64,000 nt of DNA, from assembly GCA_027924585.1 (NCBI GenBank), contig BSBM01000050.1:3534001-3598000 (forward strand), given 5' to 3'. The translations under genes were made by a program, and so were the position numbers. Below are positions 1 through 10,653 of this stretch, in pieces; positions within the stretch are counted from its first letter, which is position 1; the number at the start of each line of letters is the position of its first letter. Under the pieces are notes generated by a model that had not been told where the DNA came from, ran no database searches, and worked only from the letters and a program-made list of their open reading frames with translations. Origin of the DNA: Larix kaempferi (lineage: Eukaryota; Streptophyta; Pinopsida; Pinales; Pinaceae).

Positions 1-1336
1 ACTTTTCTATCTCTGATTTTTCATTTAACTTGGTCTTATAGACCCATTTTACACCAATGCAACTTTTATCTGATGGGAGATCAACTTGATGCCATGTTTG
101 ATTCCGCTCAATAGAATCAATCTCTTCATTCATTGCTTGGACCCACTGTGTATATTTTGTTGCTTCTTCAAAACATGTTGGCTGGCATGAAAATAGTGCA
201 TACTGTAGCTGCTCATCAATGACAGGAGTCTGATCATATAACTCCCTTAAGCTTCTAGTTCTCTGGTTCTGTTGTGGACTGTCTGCTGGTGTCCCTTCTT
301 GCTGTTGTTGCTGCTGTACTTCAAGTATGGGAATTCTGAGTGGTTCTGGTGGTATTGGAATGTCAGTCTGTTGAATGTCTGTTGTATCAGTCGAACATTT
401 ATCTTCCAGAAATTTGAGATCTTTGCTCACCACTACTTTCTTGGTGACATGATTATACATCTTATAGGCTTTATGTTGTTCACTATAGCCTGTGAAAATA
501 CACCTTTCACTCTTCTTGTCTAACTTCTTTCTTAACTCATCAGGTATGTGTGTGAAAGCAACACATCCAAAGATCCCAAGATGTGAGACACTAATCTGAG
601 TGCCACTCCATGCTTCTTCAGGTATCTTGTCTTTCACACTTATTGTTGGAGATCTATTCAGTAGATATACTGAACATGCAACTGCTTCTGCCCAATAATT
701 GTCGGATAACTTTTTGTATGACAACATACTTCGGGCCATGTTCATGATGGTCCGATTCTTCCGTTCTGCAACTCCATTTTGTTGTGGAGTGTATCTGGTG
801 GTGTACTGATGTTCGATTCCATGCTGCTTACAGAACTTTGCAAAATCATGAGATACATTCTCACCTCCACTGTCTGATCTAAGTATTCTGAGTGGTTTAC
901 GTGATTTCTTTTGAGTCAATGCTTTGAACTCTTTGAATCTGGAGAAGGCTTCTGACTTATTTCTGAGAAAATAAATCCAGGCTTTCCTGCTATAGTCATC
1001 AATAAATGCTAGGAAATACAGACTACCTCTTATAGACTGGGTTTGCATGGGTCCACATAGGTCTGTGTGAGCAATTTCCAAGTGCTCTTTGGCTCTATTA
1101 GTAGAAGTGGGAAAGCTGTCCCTTTGGTGTTTCCCTAAAATACAGTCTTCACAGGAACTTGACTGTTCATTATGATGACTGGTTATCCTTTGACCATGGA
1201 TTGTTTTTCCAGATGAGAGAGACTTTGAAAGGGTAGATGACCATACCTACAATACCACAACCAGGTTTCGTCTTGACTAGAGACAGTATGAGCATATGAC
1301 TATGACAGGATAGAATTCCTTAGGTTGAGTGGGAAA
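1..1336 (-). pseudogene. Ty1/copia pol fragment: integrase and start of reverse transcriptase
   Basis: Read from right to left on the minus strand, this encodes the integrase part of a copia polyprotein and the first residues of RT, where it leaves the window. The pre-integrase zinc finger is damaged (its histidine region reads WLWYCRYGHL), but the second pair (SSCEDC) is intact. The integrase core shows HTDLCGP and FIDDYSRKAW around the first aspartate, then RSDSGGEN, and NGVAERKNR with the catalytic glutamate. Further on come GYSEQHKAYKMY and the RT entry IGVKWVYKTK. An in-frame TAG lies near 1,308 and a frameshift near 1,193, so it is a pseudogene. It is the downstream half of the gag-protease fragment at 8,601-9,940; the two were one element before the 1,345-8,600 insertion. 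Confidence 0.88.
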
Positions 1337-1344
1337 ATTCTATT
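1337..1344. repeat. Left target-site duplication of the 7.26-kb insertion
   Basis: ATTCTATT is repeated exactly at 8,601-8,608. Both copies lie at the same point of the copia reading frame (the residues N-R-I after a M-T-K motif), so one is the duplicated target. An 8-bp duplication is typical of hAT-type transposition. Confidence 0.7.
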
Positions 1345-1586
1345 AAGGAAAAATTTTAGGGGCTAATCTTAGCCCATGGGCTAAATTTAAGGGTTTTAAT
1401 TTTTTAGTGGGCTATTTTTTAATTAAACCAGCATTTACTATGATTAGCCCAATTTTTATGTATTGTTTTTTACTAAATGACACATTAGCCCCATAAAATA
1501 TATAAAGGGGACACTAAATTGAACCATTTCGCCCCTCTCTGATATGATTTCAAGCTCCCATCCCAGTAAAATAACCCACTCGCTCT

Positions 1587-1718
1587 AATTCGCCCAAATT
1601 TATAGAAATGGCAGTTGCTGAGGGTGAATTCGCCCAAATTTATAGAAATGACAGTTGCTAAGGGTGAATTCGCCCAAATTTATAGAAATGGAAGTTGTTG
1701 AGGGTAAATTCGCCCACC
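1587..1718. repeat. Three tandem 40-bp units
   Basis: Units begin at 1,587, 1,627 and 1,667 with AATTCGCCCAAATTTATAG, followed by a partial fourth to about 1,718. They lie 240 bp inside the left end of the 7.26-kb insertion. Confidence 0.9.
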
Positions 1719-1816
1719 TATTTACCCCAATTTGACTGCCCATGTCACACGCTCAACCCCGTCCCATCAGCAACCGTATATTTATATGAATAAATAAGCC
1801 GACATCATTGCAATTA

Positions 1817-1925
1817 ACATGTATAAATAAACTCATAATCTACATTTGAGTGGCAACTGCAATTAACATGTATAATAAGCCATATTCATGACATTTTTTA
1901 CATTTGAATGGCAACTGCTCATAAT
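1817..1925. repeat. Short direct duplication with AATTAACATGTATAA
   Basis: The block containing CAATTAACATGTATAA, CATTTGAGTGGCAACTGC and CTCATAATCTAC is repeated with rearrangement in about 110 bp. It sits exactly where LINE ORF1 homology ends, which suggests a junction scar. Confidence 0.5.
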
Positions 1926-2680
1926 CTACCTTTTGTTCATATTCCCATCCATCCATACAAAAATTTACTACCTCAAGTAACCCCTTCTCCAGATCCACCT
2001 CCACGCAGATCCGTGCACAAGAGAAAAGAGGTCCTTTAGGTTCAACTTTATCAATGTATTTGCCAAGGAAGTTACCAATCGCCTGAAGAGATTCATCATT
2101 CCAGTAGTGAAGCGGGAGATGGGGCAGACGAACCCAGATAGTCACTGCAGAGGGAATGTCCTTATCCGGGTCAAAAGATAAACACCAGTGATTTAGATAA
2201 AGACCTCTAGGGCCCATGAAGTAAGGCCCGCTTCTGAAAATGAGATCCTGGTCGACTTTATTTTCAAACAAAAAGGTGAAATAGCCCTTCCCACAGAAAC
2301 AATGTTGCAGGCCTCTAGTGATCAAGGGCATCCAGTTTTTTTCACCTAGAAATCCATAGACTTAGGCGATGGCTAGATGCCCGTGAACTGGCCAATCAAA
2401 CCTCTATCACTTAAAGCCAAGGCTTTCATTCTAGAACCAACCGACATGATCTGGATTTTTGGGGCGTCTGCCCGTTTGACGAAGCCATCCCCAGTTGCAG
2501 ATGCGGAGGCAAAAGGAGGAGGGGTAGCAACAACCAATGCCCTGAAGGCAACATCGAGCTGTCTCCTTCTCTCCTCGGGGCATGAATCAGAATCCATCCT
2601 CGAACCAAGGCCGCCTAGGATACAAAACCCTAAACGGAGCCCGCACAGCCTACGCCAAACCTCGTCGTTTCGCTCAACTC
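1855..2680 (-). pseudogene. LINE ORF1 fragment (DUF4283-like domain plus zinc knuckle)
   Basis: The likely start is the ATG at 2,597 (MDSDSCPEERRRQLD). A charged N-terminus leads to GLIGQFTG, then a DUF4283-like domain (PYFMGPRGLYLNHW, WVRLPHLPLHYWN, LEKGLLEVVNF) and the start of a CCHC knuckle (FKCKKCHEYG). In plant LINEs this protein binds RNA. Two TAG codons and a frameshift separate the N-terminal part from the domain at 2,331; both stops are where tryptophan is expected. Homology stops just after the first knuckle cysteines, so the rest of ORF1 and ORF2 are missing. It lies inside the 7.26-kb insertion. Confidence 0.75.
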
Positions 2681-2739
2681 AGACCATAGTCGCCTTGCTA
2701 TTCTTTTCAACTCATGTGGAATTGTTGTGTTTCTCTAGA

Positions 2740-5700
2740 ATTTTAAATTTATTAATACTCAAAAGATGTACTATAATATTTTTTTTTAAGTTTCTTCCCC
2801 CAAAAATAAAAATCAACATATATATTTTTATAGATTATAATATGGTAATACATGGATTATATTGTTAATATATTAATATACTATATAATATTAATATAAT
2901 ATAATTAGTTTAGATTAATATTAATATTTTATTTTATAGTTTTTTTTATATTAATATTAACATTTGAAAAAAAACCAAAATAAGTTTTTTTTCAAAGAGA
3001 TTCAAATATATTTTTGGATAGGCGGTAAAGCCACCAGTTTATTAGGATCTCAACAACCTTAAAGTCTCTAGCCAAGCTAGAACCGGTTAAGATGGGCTCA
3101 ATTCATAAGAATATGTTGGTTCTATAAAAGAGAGTGACGATGAGGTAAGATCTATGTGCCTGCCCATCGAATCTCTTCTCCTGCAGACATTATACAAAGC
3201 CCTAATCATTTCCGTGGAGGAGGTTGTGCTCACAAAGTCGGGGTTGTCGCTCCTTAATGTTACAGGTATAGGTATGTATAGATCTGAGCAGATCCAGGGT
3301 GTTTTAGGAGGAATAATAACAACGGAGTCTAGGGTTTTGTCTACCTGGGTCTAGATTTGTTTAGGGTTTCCAGTTGTAAATCTTGGCTTCTTTTCATTTA
3401 GTCTTTCAGATCTGGAAGATCTACATGCGACTGCGTTGTGGCTTCTTTTTGTTTGTAATTTTCTGAAATTATTTTGGTTTTCTTCTTGGTAAACACGGGC
3501 CACGAAAAAGCGGCTGCAAAGGGCCAAGTTGAAGAAAGAGAATATTCTAGCGGAAGTCAGGTTTGAGATTTCTCCTCTTGTATCATCACTGATAGATGTT
3601 CGTAGTCGGAGATCTCTTTAATTTTAGCTCTGGTAATGGCTTTCGGAAGGCTAGTGAGTGTTTGCAGATGTAGATTCAATGGGAAGTGATTTAATTTGTT
3701 GAATAGATGCATAGAACCTGTCAATTCAAAATTCCATCTAGCTCCAAAATTAGCTTGTTCCATACACAAATCTATCCTAGTGTGCATAGATCTCTAGTTT
3801 GAAATCGATATGTTATTATATCTGAGAACAGTGAGATCTCCTACGCAAATCCGCATTCTGGCAGTCAACAACCTGGTGCAACAACAATTCCACTCTTCAT
3901 AATTTGTTGCACAGTTTTCTCTTTTCAAGTTGGCCTCTCAGCGATTCCTTATATCTGGAGCAATCTGATTCTTGATTGGAGCGATACAATGTCTTTATTG
4001 ATAAACGATCTGAAGCATCCACTTGAGGATAGATCCATCTCACCGGATTCGAATGAAAGCACTCGTCATCACCACTCTAAGCAAGGATCTGATGTCGTTT
4101 TATAAAAGAAAGCATTTTTAGCTTCAAAGCTCTTGCAACATCTACCTCACAAGGTCTTCCTCACTAGAGCTACCTCACAAATTAATTGTCATCATGATGA
4201 AAGCCTCTCATACTAAGAAGATTGCACCTCCACATGCAATTTTATGTTGTGGTGTGTTTGCAAACAGCACATGAACTATTCATATCTTCAATTTGTTGAC
4301 GAAGATCAGCAAATCTGGTGCTACGATCTATCTTAGCGACAGAGATAGTGATTGCATTGAACTTGAACCTGGTTTAATGCTTGATTGTCAAGTCTGCTCC
4401 TAAGATTTCTCCTAGAGAGGGTGCGGGAAGATGATCCTTTTGTTGATTTTAATGATGCGAGATGCTTTAGAAGCATTACCAATCTAACACCTGATGGGTT
4501 TAGAAAGTGTTCGTAATGGCCCACCCCCCTATGGTAAAAAAAGACGATACCTATAATATAGCTGATTATATTTTCATTTATCTCGACAGGCTCATCAAGC
4601 CAAATCTTACCATCATGGTATCGACTGACGAGGAACTTGGCTGCTTCTTTAGTTTGTTGAAGGCAGCGACGAGTGGAGCGTTAAGGTAATTTTAATTTTG
4701 GCATTAGTAGACAAGTCCGGTGGACTGTTTTTTATATTTTTTTTCCCCGAATGGACTGTTTTTTATATACAAGTGCCTTCTGGGCAGGCCCATTTCTTAA
4801 ACTCCTAGTGCCAATACCTGTTCCAATTGTATTCATAAAATTTTGTTTTATGATTTCGCGGAGTCGAACTTCTAGTTGAAACATTTATTTATATAGATTA
4901 ATCTTGCATACGGGCCTCTGTGACTCTTGTCCTGGCTTTTACTACGGTGCCAGAGGGAGCTCCACGCATTTTCGGGGTGCCTGTTGGCGCAAAATGGGAG
5001 ACTAGGGTCCTCTGCGGTGACCAACAAAGAAGCCCTGCTTAGTCTAGGTTTATGCTAGCATTATAAATCTTCCGGTTGCGGAAGAAGGTCTCACCCGAAG
5101 CGTAGCCAGGACTTATTAAAAGAAAAGGTTTATCAGAGACGCGGTAAGAAAAGCAACAAATCAGAACAATTATTCACATACATATTCATTTGAAGCAATC
5201 ATACAGAGGATATATAAAACTTACAACAATATATATTATGGCATTACTAGAATCATTACGCAAAAAGAACCAATTATAGATCAATCATCGCATCCATAAC
5301 ACAAATCACAAATAAGAAGATTTACGGAAAAAATATCCTTCTTGCACTAATATCAGCTCGAGCAGTATACCATAGTAAGACTAAGGGTATATGTTTGATG
5401 AATCTAACCAAGCGAGTGCAGAAATCATGGTGAATTGACATGCAAAGAAAATCCAGGGTGAATATGTTTGCTTCCAGAGCTCTTCAATGCTTATATATGT
5501 GGCAATCACTCCTTCAAATGCTTCTATAAATGGTGGTGGCCTCGACAAGTATCGGTGTCTTTCCCAAGTCAATGGTGGCTGCAACGTGCACGTGCGATCT
5601 CTCCTTCACAATGTTTGAACCTTCACTCAAATTTGGTATAATACCTCTGCAGATTAGTTCCTTGACGATCTGGAAGCACAATCCACATCTATAGCGATCT

Positions 5701-6590
5701 GTAAAGATACTTGACAGCAATCTAAAGCATCTCTGCATGACCTCAAAAATCGATCTCGCGAGCTAGAGATCTGGTGCAATCGCAGTATTTTGCTTGAGGA
5801 AAAGGGGTACAATATCACAATTTTATTGTAGATCAGATTCATGTTGACCTCTACAAATTGTACTGTGACATCAATTTGACAGTTATTTGGTCCATCACAA
5901 TGGATTAAAGCGTGATTTTAAAGAACCAAATTGAGCGCCAAAGTGAATTTTCAAACTGGGACACGAGTTTGAGGATCTACAAATTTTGTTTAATTGATAA
6001 TTTTATTCTCAAATGGGCATGGTAGTGAAAGTCTCATTTCTTAAATTAAAATAGATCTCTACATATGGCAGAATGGAAAGGGATGAGTATATGATAGTGC
6101 ACGAGTGGATGTGCATTAGCATGGAAACATAAGCACTAGGAGACATTTGTATGTTTTTTTAAGAAAAAGACAAACTTAAAAATTTTATTTGAGACTTTTG
6201 GCCAAAACATTATTTCTTGTAGAAAAAATTAGAAGATTCCTCGCAATGGTTTGTCCAAGTTTAACTCTTATGAGAGGCTTAGTTAATTTGTCAAAGGAGG
6301 TGGACCTTTGATCTTGTTGAGAGCCTAAGTTTGTCAACCAAGAAGAAGAATAAGATTTAAATCCTCCTTTTGTATTTGAAAGGATATCTCATAATAAAAT
6401 CAATTTTTTTTTATATGTGTCTTAGATATGCCTGAAATTGAATAAGGGGATCTTAGGTACACCAAGAGTGCGATGGTGATTGTATAGTGTATGGTGGATG
6501 TTTTTTTAATATGTTTGATGATGATGTTTTATGTCTAGTTTTGACATGCAAAAATTACACTTGCAATTCATCAGGCAACCATAAACACTT
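2740..6590. other. Unassigned AT-rich to mixed DNA
   Basis: The stretch 2,740-3,000 is very AT-rich (runs of TAATAT). From 3,060 to 5,950 base composition is mixed, with only short open frames and no domain I recognise. No tRNA, LTR or repeat array was seen. It is interior sequence of the 7.26-kb insertion. Confidence 0.6.
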
Positions 6591-6599
6591 GGAGTGAAA

Positions 6600-7290
6600 G
6601 GGAAAAACGCATTCAAGCATTCAACAACAAATCTTCAAGCATTGGACAATATGGAAAACATCATGTAGTTTTCCTTTGTTTGGTATATCTAGAGCATAAG
6701 CCACTTGTCCTGCTTTCTTCCGTACTTAATAAGGACCATAAAACATGGTAGGAAGTTTGTGATTTTTGGAATTTTTTAGCGAGGTACGTTGGTATGGTTG
6801 GATATAAACAAACACCCAATCACCCACTTCAACTTTACGATCAGTTATCTTTAAATCCCCATTGTTGTTTCATACAATTCCTTTCTTATTCGAGATGGTT
6901 CTTCAGAATACATACAACCTCATCAAAAGTAGTTAAATAGTCTTTTACTATGGGAACCTTGAAATTGTTTATAACATATTCTTCAGCCGTCGGAGGTGGA
7001 TACCCATATAAAGCCTCAAAAAGGGTTCTTTTTTTTTAGGTATGATATGTACTATTGTACCACCATTTTGCAAGGTGTAGCCAATTTATCCATTGTGCCT
7101 GGTGATCATTCACAAAATTCCCAAGGTATCCTTCAAGGAATTTATTTACCACTTTTGTCTATCCATCTTATCTGTACTCATAGTTAATGTGTTGGAAAAC
7201 TGCTCGATCCCACTACCCTTTTGCAATTTTTTTGTTTCCATACTCAAATTTTTTGTCATGTGGGAGTTTCAAATTCTTCAAACACTAATT
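6600..7290 (-). pseudogene. Ty3/gypsy integrase C-terminal fragment
   Basis: On the minus strand several frames together give a gypsy integrase tail: NKFLEGYLGNFVNDHQAQW, then WLHLAKWWYNSTYHT, LFEALYGYPPP, VEVGDWVFVYIQPYQ and KLHDVFHIVQCLK near 6,630. This is the integrase end and the GPY/F module typical of chromovirus-type Ty3 elements. Frameshifts and stops are frequent (for example around 7,200 and 6,870), and the catalytic core is not recognisable. No LTR is associated. It is an old fragment nested in the 7.26-kb insertion. Confidence 0.75.
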
Positions 7291-7299
7291 GGAAATTGA

Positions 7300-7790
7300 G
7301 TCATCCATTTCTCTCCAGTATTTTCACATTTCGATGCATTCCACTCAAATTAGAATGCATTTTCAGAGTAAGAGGTGGTGAAAAGGCCTTTGAATGGAAG
7401 ACTGTAACAGATTCCTTACTTCAAAGCCACCATGGATTCCTTGATTCCATATTTAATGATAAAATTATTCTTCGTCCCTTCGTGACCAACAATATAGATT
7501 TACAATTAATTCTAAGGGTTTTCTTTCTGCTTATGAAAACCTTGAATACATTATTAGATCCTCGAAAACAATTACGGCTTAAGTCGAGACTGCTATTTAT
7601 TATAATAGTTATTTTTGTGTATTAATTCTTGACATTGTGTCACTAAAGAACTTAGTTTATATATGGATTGTGATGAACACCCTTTTTCAGTGGGATATTT
7701 TCGAAATAAGAGATGTTTTATTGGTTTATCTATTTGTTACAAGTAACATGTGGGATTTATCACACATAGTTTAATCATTAATGGGACTTC
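7300..7790. other. No recognisable feature
   Basis: A 134-codon plus frame overlaps the left part (7,221-7,625), but it has no domain signature and partly overlaps the antisense gypsy remnant. I see nothing else here. Confidence 0.5.
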
Positions 7791-7791
7791 A

Positions 7792-7863
7792 AGGGTACTA
7801 GATCAATGGAAGAGCACCTGCCTTACAGGCAGGAGGTTGGTGGTCTGATTGCTCCATGCCCTA
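7792..7863 (+). pseudogene. tRNA-Val(UAC)-like pseudogene
   Basis: The 72-nt segment can be folded as a tRNA. Acceptor arms AGGGTAC and ATGCCCT pair at six of seven positions. The D arm is degraded (GATC against GAGC). The anticodon arm CCTGC-CTTACAG-GCAGG is perfect, with anticodon TAC. The T arm (GGTGG-TCTGATT-GCTCC) has mismatches and has lost the GTTCGA consensus. It is therefore a decayed tRNA or the tRNA-like head of a SINE. Confidence 0.5.
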
Positions 7864-7884
7864 GCAACAACAATTAGTGAATAA

Positions 7885-8245
7885 TTCCAGTACAAAATGA
7901 GAGATAAATCACCAAAATCTACATATAAACGACCACTTTTGAGTTGGCGACCACTGGTGGCAAATTAGCGGTCATTTATCACACGACCAAAAATGTGGTC
8001 ATATTTAGCTTGGTTGTTTATAGCTTGTCTTGTGGTCATATATTTGGTCATTAATTTTGGATATTAATGACCAAATATATGACCACAAGATAATCTATAA
8101 ATGACCAAGTTAAATATGACCAATTTTCTGGTCGCATGATCAATGACCGCTAATTTTCCACTAATGGTCGCAGACTCAAAAGTGATCATTTATATGCGGA
8201 TTTTGGTCGTTTGTTTGGTCATTCATCTCTCATTTTGTACTAGTG
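7885..8245. mobile_element. CACTA-like MITE with near-full-length inverted repeats
   Basis: The 361-bp element is nearly one hairpin. The right end read inward on the minus strand begins CACTAGTACAAAATGAG; the left end keeps AGTACAAAATGAGAGAT but its first bases are changed. Both arms carry related segments (TATATGACCACAAGA and its complement, GCGGTCATTTATCA and its complement) meeting near 8,065. It contains no ORF. The CACTA start suggests a non-autonomous En/Spm-type element. Confidence 0.75.
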
Positions 8246-8310
8246 CTAGGATATTATAGTCTAATGAATATGTTGTTTTATTATTATATGTGGTTTATGC
8301 ATTATTGAAA

Positions 8311-8470
8311 AATTCGCCAAGTCTTCATAATGTTTTATAATTTAATAAAAGATTCACCAAGACTTTACAAGGTTTTATAATTTAGTGAAAGATTCACCAA
8401 GTTTTTACAAGATTTTATAATTCAATAAAAGATTCACTGAGACTTTACAAGATTATATAATTTGGTGTGA
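8311..8470. repeat. Four tandem 40-bp units
   Basis: Units start at 8,311, 8,351, 8,391 and 8,431 with (G/A)ATTC(G/A)CCAAG or a variant and contain TTTTATAATTTA. They lie just inside the right end of the 7.26-kb insertion. The unit length equals that of the left-end array, but the sequence is different. Confidence 0.88.
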
Positions 8471-8600
8471 CATTCTTCAAAAAATTATATATACGTATTA
8501 TTTAATTGATAAAATAGCCTTCATATTTTCCTATGTATCATGGGGTTTAGCCCAATTATTATACATAAAAATTTAGGGGGAATTCTTAAAATTTTCTCTG

Positions 8601-9940
8601 ATTCTATTCTTGGTCATTTCTACTTTGGCTAGGAGTCTTCTACTAGGGGCTTTATCATAGACAGCACAGTAGCAATCAATGAACCTAACATCATACTTAT
8701 TCTGAATCAGTTGACCCACATTGATTAGATTGACCTTAAGATTTGGAACATAGAATACATCATTTATGTACTTCTTCTCACTCTGTTTGGTAAGTATAGG
8801 AACAATACCTTTTCCTTGAGCTGGAATGAGATGATGATCACCCAGTTTGATCTTTGATTCAACAGATGGATCTAGGTCATAAAACAATGATTTGTTACCT
8901 GTCATATGATTGCTGCATCCACTATCTAGCAACCATACATCTGAATGATGTTTTTCTTCAGTCGCCTGGTATGACAGAAACATAACTTTTGATGAATGTT
9001 CTTCAACATTTGAGACATTTGCTCTACCAATGTTCTGATCTGCTTGCTTTTTTCTGTAGTCACATTCACAGTGGCCATATTTCTTGCAGTAGCGACACTA
9101 GACATTGGACCTATCAGTCCATATCTTGCCTCCTCTTCCTCTCTGGTTCTGAGGGTTATGACTGTGCTCACAGTGATCTGTGTGTTCATGGCGTTCATGG
9201 GCAGTTGTATCCTCTATGGAATTAGGAATCCTTCCTCTTCTGCCTCGTCCTCTGCCTCCTTGACATTGACCTCTGTTGAAAGAAGTATGAATGCTAAATG
9301 CATGAGACGGAGACTCGTCTTCCTGACTGAGTCTAGCTTCATGAGACAAAAGTGACCCTATTAACTCTTCTATAGGAAACATCGACAGATCCTTAGATTC
9401 TTCTATGGCTATAACCACCATAGAGAATTTCTTAGTGAGGCATCGAAGTTCCTTTTCAACAATAGACTTTTGCTTTAGGGATTCACCATAGGTTTGGAAT
9501 TGCGTGACAATCCCAGAAACCCTAGTCATAAACTGATCGACAGTCTCTGTGTCTTTCATCTTAAGACTTTCAAATTGAAGTCGAAGGGTTTGGAGTCTTA
9601 CCGTTTTGACTCGATCTGTACCTTTGTATGCATATTGGAGGAGATTCCATGCCTGATGTGTGGTCATAGCTCCATCGATCCGTAGGAAAATGGACTCCTC
9701 AATACAACTTTGGATCAACCACTTTGCAGTGAGATCCCGATCTTTGCTTTCGTCGAGGGCCTTCTTATTTGAATTTGTCATCGCAGCGAGAGTCACTGCC
9801 TTCGGTTCTATGAACTCCTTTTCGACCATGTCCCAACACTTGTTGAGCTGTAAAAAGCTCTGCATCTTGATAGACCATAATTCATAATTCTTGTCGTTCA
9901 GCATTGGACCTGAGATGGGCTTCATGTTCAGGCTTGCCAT
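8601..9940 (-). pseudogene. Ty1/copia gag and protease
   Basis: The ATG at 9,940 opens a gag of the UBN2 type (MASLNMKPISGPMLND, then YELWSIKMQSFL, TLRLQFESLKMKD, ESKDLSMFPIEELIGSL). An RG-rich stretch and a CCHC zinc knuckle (CRYCKKYGH) follow, then the aspartic protease (WLLDSGCSNHMTG, GKGIVPILT, VFYVPNLKVNL). The frame is uninterrupted except for one TAG at about 9,098, just before the knuckle, most simply a CAG change; the last knuckle cysteine is a tyrosine. Gag packages the RNA and the protease cuts the polyprotein. At 8,601 the frame is broken by the 7.26-kb insertion and continues at 1,336. Confidence 0.92.
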
Positions 9941-10040
9941 GGATTATGACAACTGTTAAACTGACCATTGCAGGCTTCTAACTAACACAGGGTGCTGACA
10001 GGGTGCGCTGGCCAAAATTTTTCTAAGTAAAGGCATATCG

Positions 10041-10200
10041 TCGCACTTTTCCTTCTAGCAAGGTGAGACAGTGCCGCAGTTTGTCTTCAAGCAAGGTGTG
10101 ACACTATCGCAATCTGTATTCAAGCAAGGTGTGACACTGTCGCAGTTTTCCTTTAGGCAGGGTGAGACGTCACAGTTTTCCTTCAGGTAGGATGCGACAG
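10041..10200. repeat. Five tandem units of about 33 bp in the copia leader
   Basis: Units start at 10,041, 10,074, 10,107, 10,140 and 10,170 with a motif like TCGCAGTTTGTCTTC followed by AAGGTGTGACACTG. They occupy the untranslated leader between the primer-binding site and the gag start of the minus-strand copia element. Confidence 0.85.
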
Positions 10201-10395
10201 CCTCTTTTCAGGGGTTGTTTTGAGATACCCTTTGCCAGTAAAAAACAATTTTGTCGATTTTTTTTATTTTTTTTAAATTTTTTTTGTCATGGCCCGAGTG
10301 TTCCGTCTCCGTCCCATGCTACAACTTCCAGCCGTGTGTGTTCTCTCCAGCTTCTGAAAAGGCTTACCATAAAACAAGATCGAAGGATTAGGCCG

Positions 10396-10410
10396 TCAAC
10401 TCTGATACCA
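10396..10410 (-). promoter_or_regulatory. Primer-binding site (initiator tRNA-Met type)
   Basis: The minus strand reads TGGTATCAGAGTTGA directly after the inferred LTR end ATCA. This matches the common plant retrotransposon primer site complementary to initiator methionine tRNA. It fixes the 5' side of the copia element. Confidence 0.85.
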
Positions 10411-10653
10411 TGATAAAGTTTGCAATACATAGAACATAAAGAGCAGAAACACAAAGGGCATATTGATTGCCTTCTCATTATTAAACACACATATATATAG
10501 TTTCACATAACACCAAAACCACTGGCTAATATTATGGGCCAGTGTATACCATGTGTCGACTAATGACCTAGTCAACAACTAACTCAACTAACTTAGGACC
10601 ATTGACTCAACTAACTAACCAACTTAGGACCATTGAGATTATAAATCTGAACA
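10411..10653 (-). repeat. 5' LTR of the left copia element
   Basis: On the minus strand the LTR would start TGTTCAGATTTATAAT and end AACTTTATCA, next to the primer-binding site. A TATA-like CTATATATATGTG lies near 10,490-10,500. The inner end is secure. The outer end is chosen from the TG/CA rule only, because the partner LTR is outside the window. Confidence 0.55.

Larger units (their letters stand above)
1345..8600. mobile_element. 7.26-kb insertion, possibly a non-autonomous hAT-like DNA transposon
   Basis: The copia reading frame stops abruptly at 8,601 and resumes at 1,337 with the same eight bases. The ends form an imperfect terminal inverted repeat: the left end reads AAGGAAAAATTTTA, and the right end read outward-in on the minus strand reads CAGAGAAAATTTTA. 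Tandem arrays of 40-bp units lie just inside each end. No transposase was recognised. The interior holds remnants of other elements, so it is either a transposon enlarged by later insertions or one that carried them. The insertion and the duplicated target are clear from the sequence; the hAT assignment rests only on the 8-bp duplication and the CAG-like end. Confidence 0.6.

Noticed and set aside
2377-2868. 163-codon plus-strand frame
   Set aside because: Antisense shadow of the LINE ORF1 start on the minus strand, extended through AT-rich DNA.
8311-8470. CRISPR-like regular repeats
   Set aside because: Direct tandem repeats without spacers in plant transposon DNA, not a CRISPR array. The other arrays were dismissed for the same reason.
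8989-9355. Plus-strand frames of 78 and 103 codons
   Set aside because: Shadows of the copia gag zinc-knuckle region on the minus strand.
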